Below are positions 1-7,900 of a DNA stretch of 9,567 nt, piece by piece. Every line of letters begins with the position of its first letter. Position 1 is the stretch's first letter. This stretch comes from Candidatus Hydrogenedentota bacterium. GTDB lineage: Bacteria; Hydrogenedentota; Hydrogenedentia; Hydrogenedentiales; CAITNO01. Made by a program: the position numbers and the translations under genes. The stretch covers positions 1-9,567 of the forward strand of contig CAIXUF010001315.1 in assembly GCA_903922535.1 (NCBI GenBank). The letters run 5' to 3'. The notes beneath the pieces were generated by a model. It did not search any database and was not told the DNA's origin. It saw nothing but the letters and a program-made list of their open reading frames with translations.

Positions 1-171
1 CGCTATGACATCCAAAGCGCCGCCGCGCGCAAAACCGCGTCCGGCGGCACTCATTTAGCCCCGTACAACCGCCCGTCCGCCTTGGCTGGCCGACCGTCAC
101 GGTCACTGCAAGAACGCAAAGCATACCCGCCACAGGGGGTGAAACGCAACGCGGCGGCGGAAAGCATACCG
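1..171. other. Non-coding tail downstream of the helicase-nuclease gene
   Basis: No gene is supported here. Positions 5-58 could encode on the plus strand the last residues of a protein (MTSKAPPRAKPRPAALI, stop TAG at 56-58), but it runs off the window and is too short to judge. Two inverted repeats are visible. At 19-48 a 7-bp GC arm (gccgccg / cggcggc) continues into an inner cgcg/cgcg arm past a 2-nt bulge, with a 6-nt loop. At 92-104 gaccgt and acggtc pair around one base. The first could end minus-strand transcription of the restriction operon, but only a short CTTT follows it on that strand, so it is a weak terminator candidate. Confidence 0.3.
19..48 (-). terminator. Possible GC-rich terminator hairpin after the restriction operon
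   Basis: The stem pairs gccgccg (19-25) with cggcggc (42-48), plus an inner cgcg pair (26-29 with 36-39) and a loop at 30-35. It lies about 125 bases past the helicase stop codon. Read on the minus strand it is followed by a short T-containing stretch (cgctttgg) and not by a true T run, so factor-independent termination is uncertain. It may be only a GC-rich palindrome. Confidence 0.2.
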
Positions 172-3100
172 TCAGGACAACACGAAATCCATGGGTTCGG
201 TCGGTCCGGGGTCCGGAGCTTCGCCACGGGCGAGAGATTCCATTTCGCGATCCAGATACTGCGGGTTCCGGCAGACATGAAAGTCCCAGGCACCGAGTTG
301 GCCCCAGTTGTTTACCGCAGCCACCCAGCGCCGTGCGGCGGAGTGTTTGGCCTTTGTCTGATCGTCCTCGAAACCCTTTATTTCAACAAGTACCGTCATC
401 TCGTTGGTCAATCGGACGAGGAAGTCCGGCTCGTAACTGTGGTCTATTTGCTGATATTCATAGGGAATGAGTAGGCCGAGATGGTCGTTTCGGACATAGA
501 ACTTCACTGCATTTCTGGCCTGTTCCAGCTTGAAGGTTGCGCTGTTCTCCCAGGTGACGGTATCGGTTACGACCTGGTTGATATGGCTGCGCTGGGTGCC
601 GTGGCAGGGCCGTTTCGTTTTGAAATCGACTTCGGCAGTGGTCCCGGTGGGCTTGTACCGGTTCAAAATCGGCAGCAACGGGGCCTCGCCACCGGAATCG
701 TCGGGCATGATCGCGTCGCGCAATCGTTCCACCAGCCGCTGTGCGTATTTCTCCAAACCCAGTTCGCAGGGGTCGGTGTTCTGAAAATCCACCTTTCTGC
801 TGACGTACTGCTCCACAAACGAATATACCTGCGGGAACAGTTGATGGCGCGATTGCAGGGCCAGGATGCGTTTCTTGGCGTCGCCGCCCGACGCTTGGTG
901 GGAGGTCAGTTGTTCCAGGATGAGCCGTGCAATCTGAAACTGAATGGCCTGCAAATGGGTGCTGCGGTAATAGGCCTCACGATTTTGTTCCTCAAACAGA
1001 AACGGACCTGCCGTTTGGGACGGAGTCCCCACCTGATATCCCACGGTGGGAAGAAGAAACGTGGCGGTGGGTTCGCGGTTCGGCTCGATATGAAGTTTTT
1101 CCATCGAATCGATGTCGCACTTCACCAGATTCTTGCGCAATGCAAAAGCATATCCCTCGACCACAGGAAACCGCATCTCGAACAGGGCACGCTCGGGTAT
1201 GGCCCGCACATGGTTTAGCGGTTTGTCTACGGGTTCGGGTTTGTTCGATGGGCGGCCCTTGAACGGGATCACCGAGAAGGGAATACCGTATACATCCACG
1301 TATTCCTCGGGCAGCAGGCCGGTCTCCTTGTCGGGGTCGTAGTTCATGCGGCGCAACCCGCGTCCCACGACCTGTTCGCAAAGAAGCTGGCTGTTGAAAG
1401 CGCGTATGCCCAAGATATGGGTCACGTTATTGGCGTCCCAACCCTCGGTGAGCATGGAGACAGAAACCACGCAGCGCACATGCTCGCCCGGCTCGCCCGG
1501 CTTGCCGACAGAAGCAACCACCCGGCGCAGGTCCTCCGCAATGGCCCGCTTGTTCTTGCCGGGATCATCGCTTTCGGCCTCTGCCAGCAGTTTGGTGTCG
1601 ATGCGGATCGTGCGTCTTTCCGTGGCAGTATTGGAAAGCAAGTCCGCTTCCACCGCGCCCATGCCGTATATCGTTTGCGTTTTTGCCTTCTTCTTGCCCC
1701 CACCCCGGGCCGGGACGACAGGCGCATCTTCCTCCAGCTCCTCCAGATCGGACACGGTGGCCAGTTCCACCTCCTGTTCGCCGCTGATCTTGCGGAAGAA
1801 CAGTTCGGCAAGGTCCGTGTTGTCGCACACAATGATCAGCACAGGCGGCACGGTGTCGGCGCCGGGTTTTGCGTCGCGGATATACTCATACCGTTCGCGC
1901 CATTGGGACGCCAGTTGCAGCAACGCCGCCTGGGTCTCGCGGTACACGGCCTCCGGTTTGGGCCGGCGCGCCTTTCCCGGAAGAAACTCCGCCGGCTGCA
2001 ATTCGCCCCGCATCCATTCCCACAATCTGAAGTACTTCGGGTCAGGCCTGCCCGTGGTGTCCTGCACGGGCAGCCGGGGGATCTTGACGATGCCGCTTTC
2101 AATGGCATCCACCAGCCCAAAATCGCTCACCACCCACGGAAACGGCCGCCCTTCGGGGTGCCCGCTGCCCTTGATGTAGAACGGGGTTGCGGACAGGTCC
2201 ACGCAGAAGAGCACACCCCGCGTTCCGTTGGGCATGGCGTTGTTCAGCCGGTCCAGCCCCTCCACCCAAACGGTCGCCTCCTGGAATTCCGTCTGCAACT
2301 CGCGCTCTTCTTCACTGGAGAGCTCCTGTTCCAGCGGTGCAGGACGCCAGCAATGGTGACCCTCGTCGTTCAGCACCATCACCGGCATGCGGCCATACAG
2401 GTCCTTGAGCACCCTTCGCGCAAAGGAATCAGCATCCTCGACGCCCTTGTCCACCACCCGGTAGGTCGAATCCCCCTCCTTGTGCTCGGACTCGGGGGCA
2501 AACTGGTGCCAATTTTCCACCAGCACCAGCCCTTTTTGCAGCAGGGGGCGGTGCTTGGTCGGCACAATGTCAAAGGCGGCGTAGTAGTTCTTCGGGTGCT
2601 CGGGACGGAGCACCTGCAGGCGCTCCTTTACCGTCAGGTTCGGGCAGCACACAATCACCGCGCTGGGGAACTCCCGGCTTTCGGGATTCTTGCCCCGGTT
2701 GCAGAAAGCCCAGGCAATCAGCATGGCCATGACCACGGTCTTGCCCGATCCGGTCGCCATCTTGCAGCCCAGCCGGGTCAGCGGCAGAAGCGACGGGTCG
2801 GAAGGTTTGTCAACGAGCGTCGGGTGATACCCTTCCGAAGTTTGAAAGGTCGGCGTTTCGCCGTTCAGGAGCAGCCGGACATCTTCATCTGTAAGTTCGA
2901 ATCTATGAAAACCCGTCCGCGATGAACGCCCCGGCATGCGCAGTTCGGCCAGGTAGATCATCGTTTCGACGGCTTCACGCTGGCAGAAGAACAGCGGGCG
3001 CGACAATGCGCTGCTCGACCAATGCTGAAGCAGTTCCTGGGTCACGTTGGTCGCGCCCCGATAGCCCGATTCACGCCAGCGTTTCACATCCTCCCGCAGC

Positions 3101-3333
3101 TTGTTCACCAGCGTCAGTTCGTCCCAGGCTTCGTCGGCGAACAGTTGCTGCTGGCCCGTGCCCACCCGTTCCGTCTTGTAGTGGTAGCCCGCCGGACGGC
3201 GCCCATCCACTTTGGACGCCTCACCGGTCTGCCGGTCGTGAAACCAGTAGGCGGAAGGCTCCCTGTACGGATTGCAAATGACCGGCTTTTCCACCGGCTG
3301 CACGGGCATCTCGGTTTGTCGTGGATCAGACAT
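172..3333 (-). CDS. Type III-like restriction enzyme: DEAD/DEAH helicase with C-terminal PD-(D/E)XK nuclease
   Basis: This 1053-residue protein is the likely restriction (Res-like) subunit. It would use ATP to translocate on DNA and cut DNA lacking the mark made by the methyltransferase encoded upstream. Visible superfamily 2 motifs: Walker A ATGSGKT (about 193-199), Walker B in the form NDEGHH (about 322-327), motif III SATPF (381-385), the TEGWDANNV segment (about 629-637) and motif VI QVVGRGLRR (654-662). The C-terminus carries YEPDFLVR (PD at about 969-970) and LVEIKG (EIK at 984-986), the hallmark spacing of a PD-(D/E)XK nuclease. A charged, low-complexity linker (EELEEDAP...GGGKKKAKTQ, about 531-553) lies between the two RecA-like lobes. 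It resembles the family annotated as BPTD_3080-type restriction endonucleases. I chose the ATG at 3331-3333 because GGGAG lies 6 nt upstream; an in-frame ATG ten codons earlier has no such site. No frameshift or lost catalytic residue is seen. The 111-bp gap before it holds two strong hairpins, so its expression may be set separately from the upstream genes. Confidence 0.9.
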   Translation of the reverse strand: MSDPRQTEMPVQPVEKPVICNPYREPSAYWFHDRQTGEASKVDGRRPAGYHYKTERVGTGQQQLFADEAWDELTLVNKLREDVKRWRESGYRGATNVTQELLQHWSSSALSRPLFFCQREAVETMIYLAELRMPGRSSRTGFHRFELTDEDVRLLLNGETPTFQTSEGYHPTLVDKPSDPSLLPLTRLGCKMATGSGKTVVMAMLIAWAFCNRGKNPESREFPSAVIVCCPNLTVKERLQVLRPEHPKNYYAAFDIVPTKHRPLLQKGLVLVENWHQFAPESEHKEGDSTYRVVDKGVEDADSFARRVLKDLYGRMPVMVLNDEGHHCWRPAPLEQELSSEEERELQTEFQEATVWVEGLDRLNNAMPNGTRGVLFCVDLSATPFYIKGSGHPEGRPFPWVVSDFGLVDAIESGIVKIPRLPVQDTTGRPDPKYFRLWEWMRGELQPAEFLPGKARRPKPEAVYRETQAALLQLASQWRERYEYIRDAKPGADTVPPVLIIVCDNTDLAELFFRKISGEQEVELATVSDLEELEEDAPVVPARGGGKKKAKTQTIYGMGAVEADLLSNTATERRTIRIDTKLLAEAESDDPGKNKRAIAEDLRRVVASVGKPGEPGEHVRCVVSVSMLTEGWDANNVTHILGIRAFNSQLLCEQVVGRGLRRMNYDPDKETGLLPEEYVDVYGIPFSVIPFKGRPSNKPEPVDKPLNHVRAIPERALFEMRFPVVEGYAFALRKNLVKCDIDSMEKLHIEPNREPTATFLLPTVGYQVGTPSQTAGPFLFEEQNREAYYRSTHLQAIQFQIARLILEQLTSHQASGGDAKKRILALQSRHQLFPQVYSFVEQYVSRKVDFQNTDPCELGLEKYAQRLVERLRDAIMPDDSGGEAPLLPILNRYKPTGTTAEVDFKTKRPCHGTQRSHINQVVTDTVTWENSATFKLEQARNAVKFYVRNDHLGLLIPYEYQQIDHSYEPDFLVRLTNEMTVLVEIKGFEDDQTKAKHSAARRWVAAVNNWGQLGAWDFHVCRNPQYLDREMESLARGEAPDPGPTEPMDFVLS

Positions 3334-3394
3334 GAACAACTCCCGCTGGTTTATCCGGCACAAACCGACTGTGGTATACTCTTATGTAACCCCC

Positions 3395-3413
3395 CCGGAG
3401 ATAGCATCTCCGG
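3395..3413. repeat. Perfect hairpin 1 before the helicase-nuclease gene
   Basis: ccggagat (3395-3402) and atctccgg (3406-3413) form a perfect 8-bp stem around the loop agc. It sits in the gap between the 344-residue gene and the helicase gene, 61 bases before the helicase start codon. On the minus strand it is followed by seven G residues and not Ts, so it does not look like an intrinsic terminator. In the operon mRNA it could stabilise an end, cause attenuation, or be a processing site. Confidence 0.6.
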
Positions 3414-3417
3414 ACCG

Positions 3418-3439
3418 ACGCCTCCCGGAAGGGAGGCGT
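3418..3439. repeat. Perfect hairpin 2, immediately downstream of the 344-residue gene
   Basis: acgcctccc (3418-3426) and gggaggcgt (3431-3439) form a perfect 9-bp stem with the tetraloop ggaa (ttcc on the other strand). It begins 5 bases after the stop codon of the 344-residue gene and is separated from hairpin 1 by only 4 bases. No T run follows on the minus strand, because hairpin 1 comes directly after it. The tandem pair resembles a REP-type palindromic element or an mRNA 3'-end stabiliser. Which it is cannot be told from one copy. Confidence 0.6.
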
Positions 3440-3444
3440 ATCTC

Positions 3445-4479
3445 TTACTGTGGAGAAACCCCGCCATTATCCGCCGCCGCAGAACCGTCCTTCTCCTCCT
3501 CCGGCACATCCACGCTTTCAATAGTCTCTATATCCATTGTCTGGGCGCCGTTCTTGGCGTTTGTTCTCAGCGTTCCCGTCAGGACCACGGAAGTATCCAG
3601 GCAGGCAATGGCATCAGGCTCAAGCGTTTCATCGAAATTGCACAGAAGCGCGGGAAGATTGTCAGGACGATCACGCAGATAAAGCGTGTTGTTGTCCAAG
3701 TCCAATTCCCGTATCACACCTTCGACGTCCTTGTATTCCTCCGTGTCACCGGGCGGACGCATGGCCTGTTTCAAGCGGGGCACCGCCTGTCTTGTCAGCC
3801 GCGTCGATACCCGCCGACCAGCGAGTTCCCCCCCAAACCGGATGCTTTCAACCGTACCGCCCTGGACGGGCATGAGCCTCTGTACCGCGTGCAGTATGGC
3901 TTTTCGCACTCTCGGGTCACTCGCCAAAGCGATATCCGGGGTTTCTTCTTCCCTTGATGCCCATTCCACTCCGTCCAAAATGAGCCCTACGCCCTTCCGG
4001 AATTCTTCGCGGCCTGAGATTAGATCCTCTGTCTCTGGCGGACCCAAATGCAGTTTTATGCTGCCCGGTGTCATGGCGAGCACAGTGGGATCGCTCAACG
4101 CTGCCAGCCAGAGAGGGCGGCGGCCAGTTGTCCGTCCCGCATCCGAAACCCCGAGCAGTGTTTCGAGAATGGACTGGAGGCCTGTCCGAAAACGGTCCAA
4201 GTAATGGGCAACCAAACTTCCGCGCGCCTCACCCGGATGCAGGTTTTGGCCCTCAAGAGATATGATCAATTCGCTTCGGCTTTCGGAAAACGCAGTAACA
4301 CCCAGGTAGTCGTCAATTTCACGGCGAAGCTCTTCTATCTGGTCCACATAGCCCTCCGCAAGCAGCAGAAAGCGCGCCACACTGTTCGGCTTGACCGTTT
4401 CCTTAAGCGAAAGAAGCGCGGCTTCGACCCGCCCGAGCTGTTCACGTGTGATTCTCAGATCATTCTCTGATGTAATCAT
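3445..4479 (-). CDS. Unrecognised 344-residue partner of the nucleotidyltransferase-like protein
   Basis: I do not recognise this family firmly. Three parts are visible. An all-helical N-terminus (about 1-60) ends in a leucine- and charge-rich coiled-coil-like stretch (QIEELRREIDDYLG). A middle region (about 65-240) contains LIISLEGQNLHPGEARGSLV, a helix, and then a segment with TPGSIKLHLGPPE. A beta-rich C-terminal domain (about 248-322) has the alternating pattern of a small barrel (EGVIRELDLDNNTLYLRD ... VVLTGTLR), followed by an acidic, disordered tail. No signal peptide or membrane segment is seen, so it is probably cytosolic. The start ATG (4477-4479) overlaps the upstream stop as ATGA, with AGGTGG 6 nt before it, so the two proteins are probably made in a coupled way and work together. 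An R-x5-H pattern (R86, H92) loosely recalls HEPN RNases, but the residue after R is G and the match is not convincing. A longer in-frame reading from 4542 would lie inside the upstream gene and is not favoured. Confidence 0.75.
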   Translation of the reverse strand: MITSENDLRITREQLGRVEAALLSLKETVKPNSVARFLLLAEGYVDQIEELRREIDDYLGVTAFSESRSELIISLEGQNLHPGEARGSLVAHYLDRFRTGLQSILETLLGVSDAGRTTGRRPLWLAALSDPTVLAMTPGSIKLHLGPPETEDLISGREEFRKGVGLILDGVEWASREEETPDIALASDPRVRKAILHAVQRLMPVQGGTVESIRFGGELAGRRVSTRLTRQAVPRLKQAMRPPGDTEEYKDVEGVIRELDLDNNTLYLRDRPDNLPALLCNFDETLEPDAIACLDTSVVLTGTLRTNAKNGAQTMDIETIESVDVPEEEKDGSAAADNGGVSPQ

Positions 4480-4946
4480 GGCGCGACCACCTTCAGAATT
4501 CCCTTTGTGGGGGGCAGAGACCGGCCCAGCGTCTGGTGCCACTTAATGTTGACCTGCCGGAAGAAATCCAGCCACTCATTTTCTGCAACTGAACCTGCCG
4601 GCGCCGTAAACACGTCAAATCCGAACCGTTTCTTCAACACACGCTTCGACAGAAGATTATACTCTATCGGTCTCGGATCTGCGTTTGTGTTGCAGCCTGG
4701 CGGCAGCACGATAAGCAGGTCGATGTCTTCCGGCTCATCGACGCATCCCATAACGAAACTCCCATCGACGACCATCACGGCATCTGGATGCCAGGTCTGC
4801 AGTTCATCAAAATACTCTTTCAGCTTGGCAAACAGGCCAACCCGCGTTTCTTTACCGTTGAACCTGCCAAATCTCTCTTCTATCTCTTCCATGGAACAGT
4901 CATGCACACCGTCCGGAAGAAGTCCATGTTCATCTAGAATCAACAT
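4476..4946 (-). CDS. DUF6932-like small nucleotidyltransferase-fold protein
   Basis: This 156-residue cytosolic protein has the layout of a minimal nucleotidyltransferase. DGSFVMG (G62, S63) is followed by EDIDLLIVL, which supplies the Dx[DE] pair D74 and D76, and a later FDVF offers a candidate third acidic residue (D111). The N-terminal LLPDGVHDCSMEEIEERFG is the type of opening I associate with the DUF6932 family. Members of this fold can transfer nucleotides to proteins or RNA, and some act as antitoxins (MNT type). The substrate here is unknown. It begins 28 bases after the methyltransferase stop, with GGGAGA about 9-10 nt upstream of the ATG, and its stop overlaps the next start (ATGA). 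Its base composition is distinctly lower in GC (27/60 for 4801-4860 by hand count) than the neighbouring 3' half of the methyltransferase gene, consistent with a separate origin. The catalytic acids look intact, so loss of activity is not indicated. Confidence 0.8.
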   Translation of the reverse strand: MLILDEHGLLPDGVHDCSMEEIEERFGRFNGKETRVGLFAKLKEYFDELQTWHPDAVMVVDGSFVMGCVDEPEDIDLLIVLPPGCNTNADPRPIEYNLLSKRVLKKRFGFDVFTAPAGSVAENEWLDFFRQVNIKWHQTLGRSLPPTKGILKVVAP

Positions 4947-4974
4947 CGCTGACCGTCTCCCTGTTTCTTCCAGT

Positions 4975-7900
4975 CTACCCCAACCGTTGCACCTTCATCA
5001 CCTCGTTGCCCCGCGGGTCGATCACTTTTATGGCGATGCACCGGTTTGCGCCGGGGGCGAAGGGCAGGGACTTGGTGCCGCTGAAGGCTTCAAAGGCATC
5101 CGGATCTATCACGCCCTTGAGCGCCTTGGCGAGTTTTTCCCAGGCCGTCCGGTCGGGGAAGAAGGCCTGGGTGATGCAGAAGGTGCGCCCGTCGTAGTCG
5201 CTGTCCAGGAACCATGCGGCCACCTTGGCCGCGCCGGTTGACACAATCTCGTTGGTCACCGGGTTGTAGATGTCCACCCCCTCCATCGTCACTGTCAGCA
5301 TGCCGTCCCCATCCGGGCCGTCCACGCGGACGCGGGGCTGGCCGAAGACAGTGAACAACTGGCTGCCGGGCTGCTCCTTGAGCAGACCGTCCATGCCGGG
5401 GTTCACGTCGGGGCGCACATGGGCCATGTGGATGCGCAGTTTCGGGTGCTGCGCCTCCTCGATGGTGGCCTGCGCCGGGCCGTCAAAGCTGAACCCGGCA
5501 ATCACCAGGTCGTCATAGCCGCGCCGGCTGGCCGCGCGCACCAGTTCCTCCACCAGCTTCGCCGTCACCGGGCCGTACTGCGGGCCGAAGGCCGCGCACA
5601 GCGTTGCCTTGCCCTCCGGGTCCGGGTCGGCCTGGCCGTCGGGCATCCAGCGCCCCTCGGCGTGCAAGCCGCTCCAGGCGCCCGAAAGCGCGTTGAGCCG
5701 CGTGAATTTCATCTGCTTGTTGTTCGGGAAGCGCACTCCGTCACCCCGCAGCAACCGCAGCATTTTGTCCAGATAGGCGTCGAGATTTTGCGTTTCCAGA
5801 TCCATCCGAGCCTCCACCCGCCGCAGTGTCCGCGCCGGCTGCGGGCCGTCGGCATCGCCAAAGCCGCCCTCCAGCGCCTCCGGTTCACCGTCAAAGCCCA
5901 CCGCGTCAATTTCCGCCACCACGTCGCTCAGCGACAATTCCGGCGGCTGCACCGCCTCCACCGTAAACGGACCGCTCACCCGCGTCACGCCGCGCACCAC
6001 CTCGGGCTGGTCCACCAGTTCTTCCTGGTCCGCGTTGGCGGCGATGCACCCGTTCACCGCGTCCATCTTCGCGCGCCACGCCGCGCGGTACGTCGTCACC
6101 GCCTTCTGGAGGGCCTTGGGCCAGTCGGCGTCGGCATCAAACGGCATCTGCCAGTGCTCCCAGGTCCCGCCCTTTTTCGGCAGAGACCAGCGCCGCTCGT
6201 CCGCGTCGGTGACCGCTTTCTTGCCCGCCCGCGCCTGTTTCGCCGTCAGCTTCGCCCGCAATTTGGCGCGCACTGGGTCCGTCACTTCGCCCAGCGCCGC
6301 ATTGCACGTCACAAGGCACTGATCCAGAATTGGTTCGTGCTTGGCAAAGATAGGGTCGAGGTTGGTGTTTTGCGAGATCGACTTAAGGGTCACATGCGGT
6401 ACCGTCGTATACTTGAAGCTACCTGCCAGCCCCTTGCCTTCGTCGCGCAGTGCGTACATCTCATACTTGGCTGTCATTAGCCGCTGCCGTGCAATCGCCA
6501 CGGCCACGCGGCTCGTGTCCGCCGTGATCCACCGGCGCCCCCACTGCTCCGCCACGTACGCAGTCGTTCCGCTGCCACAGGTCGGGTCCAAAACAAGGTC
6601 GCCGGGATCGGTGGTCATCAGCATGCAGCGCTGGATAGCCAAATCAGCAGTTCTAACAACATACAGCGATTCTCCGAATATCCCTATGTCATCCCAGCGG
6701 TTGTCGATCTCCATGACCGGAAAATCATCGAAGAATCTCTTGTACCTCAAGGTGCTCGGCGATGGAAGGATACGTTCGACTGCTGCAACTCGCCTCAATC
6801 CATCAAGGCTAACGCTCCAGTGCTTGTGCGACGGCGGTGAATAGGTCTTGCTCTGAACGGTAATATTTCCATCACCGCTTTGGGATCCTGCTGAAGTCAA
6901 CGCTGTCGTCTCAAAGACGCGCGCTCCATTGGGTAGAGCTTCGACGCCGCTTCGTTCTGCGGAGCTTAGCGTGCGGTATTCCCCTGAGAGTAGGTCCAGT
7001 TGATTGTAGTGATCGCCTCCGTCCCCATCGAGGCTCTTGAATGTGTATAACTGACGGTACTTTACGCTTTCTCTGTCACGGGCATACCATAAGATAAAGT
7101 CCGTTAGCACGTTTAGCGTTTCTGATGACCGTTGGCCGGGTTTTTTGTAACAAACAGTCGCCACGAAATTCTGATTGCCGAAAACGTCGTCCAGAATCTG
7201 TCGCACCCGATGCAGATTCTCATCACTGATCTGCACGAAGATACTACCGCTATCCGCTAGCAGTTCTTTCGCGACCATAAGCCTGTCGCGCAGGTAGCTG
7301 AGGTAGGAGTGGACGCCGAGGTGCCAGGTGTCGCGGTAGGCCTTGACCATTTCGGGTTCGCGGGTGAGGTCCTGTTCCTTGTCCTTGACGTCGCGATTGC
7401 CGACTTGGGACTGGAAGTTGGAGGCAAACTTAATGCCGTAGGGCGGGTCCATGTAGATCATCTGGACCTTGCCGGCGAGGTCTTCGCGACGGGCGAGGGA
7501 GGACATGGCCTGAAGGCTGTCGCCGAGAATGAGCCGGTTGGACCAGTCCACGTCGTGGCGGTAGAACTGGACGGCCTGGTGGTATTCGAGCTGGGGGTCG
7601 GCGAAGAGGTCGCGCTGGGGGTCCTGTCGCGCGGCGACGCGCAGGATGGCCTGCGCGCTAACGCGCTCGTGGATGTGCAGCGCGACGGGGTCCACCTCAA
7701 AATGGCCGCGCTGGTGCTGTTCGCGCTTTTCGGCCCATTCGAGCCAGGGCTCCTGCTCGCGCAGGGCGTCGGCCAGAAGTTGCGTTTCCTCCGGTGTGAG
7801 TGCGCGTTCCTGCGCCGCCTCCAGCAGCTTGGGCAGCCGGTCCGGTGCGCCGGTGGGATCAAAACGCAATTCGGGCGGACGGCGCGGGCTGTAGTGATAC

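Noticed and set aside
1..474. Plus-strand frame open from the left edge, possibly the end of another gene
   Set aside because: Most of it (172-474) is antisense to the conserved PD-(D/E)XK end of the helicase, and the rest shows no recognisable protein.
1417..2925. 502-codon open frame on the plus strand opposite the helicase gene
   Set aside because: It is rich in His, Arg, Gly and Pro with no recognisable domain, and lies wholly antisense to a gene with clear helicase and nuclease motifs. Long shadow frames are expected in GC-rich DNA.
3334..3363. Ten-codon N-terminal extension of the helicase-nuclease
   Set aside because: The inner ATG at 3331-3333 has GGGAG at good spacing; the outer one does not.
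3022..3957. 311-codon plus-strand frame spanning the helicase start and the hairpin gap
   Set aside because: It crosses two minus-strand genes and the hairpin pair, has no ribosome-binding site worth noting, and has no recognisable domain.
3445..4946. Classical MNT/HEPN toxin-antitoxin pair as a firm call
   Set aside because: The nucleotidyltransferase motif fits, but the partner is much larger than typical HEPN toxins and its R-x5-H lacks the usual polar residue after Arg. I kept this only as a possibility.
5419..6480. 353-codon plus-strand frame opposite the methyltransferase 3' half
   Set aside because: The Arg/His/Pro-rich composition is typical of an antisense reading of GC-rich codons, and no domain is seen.
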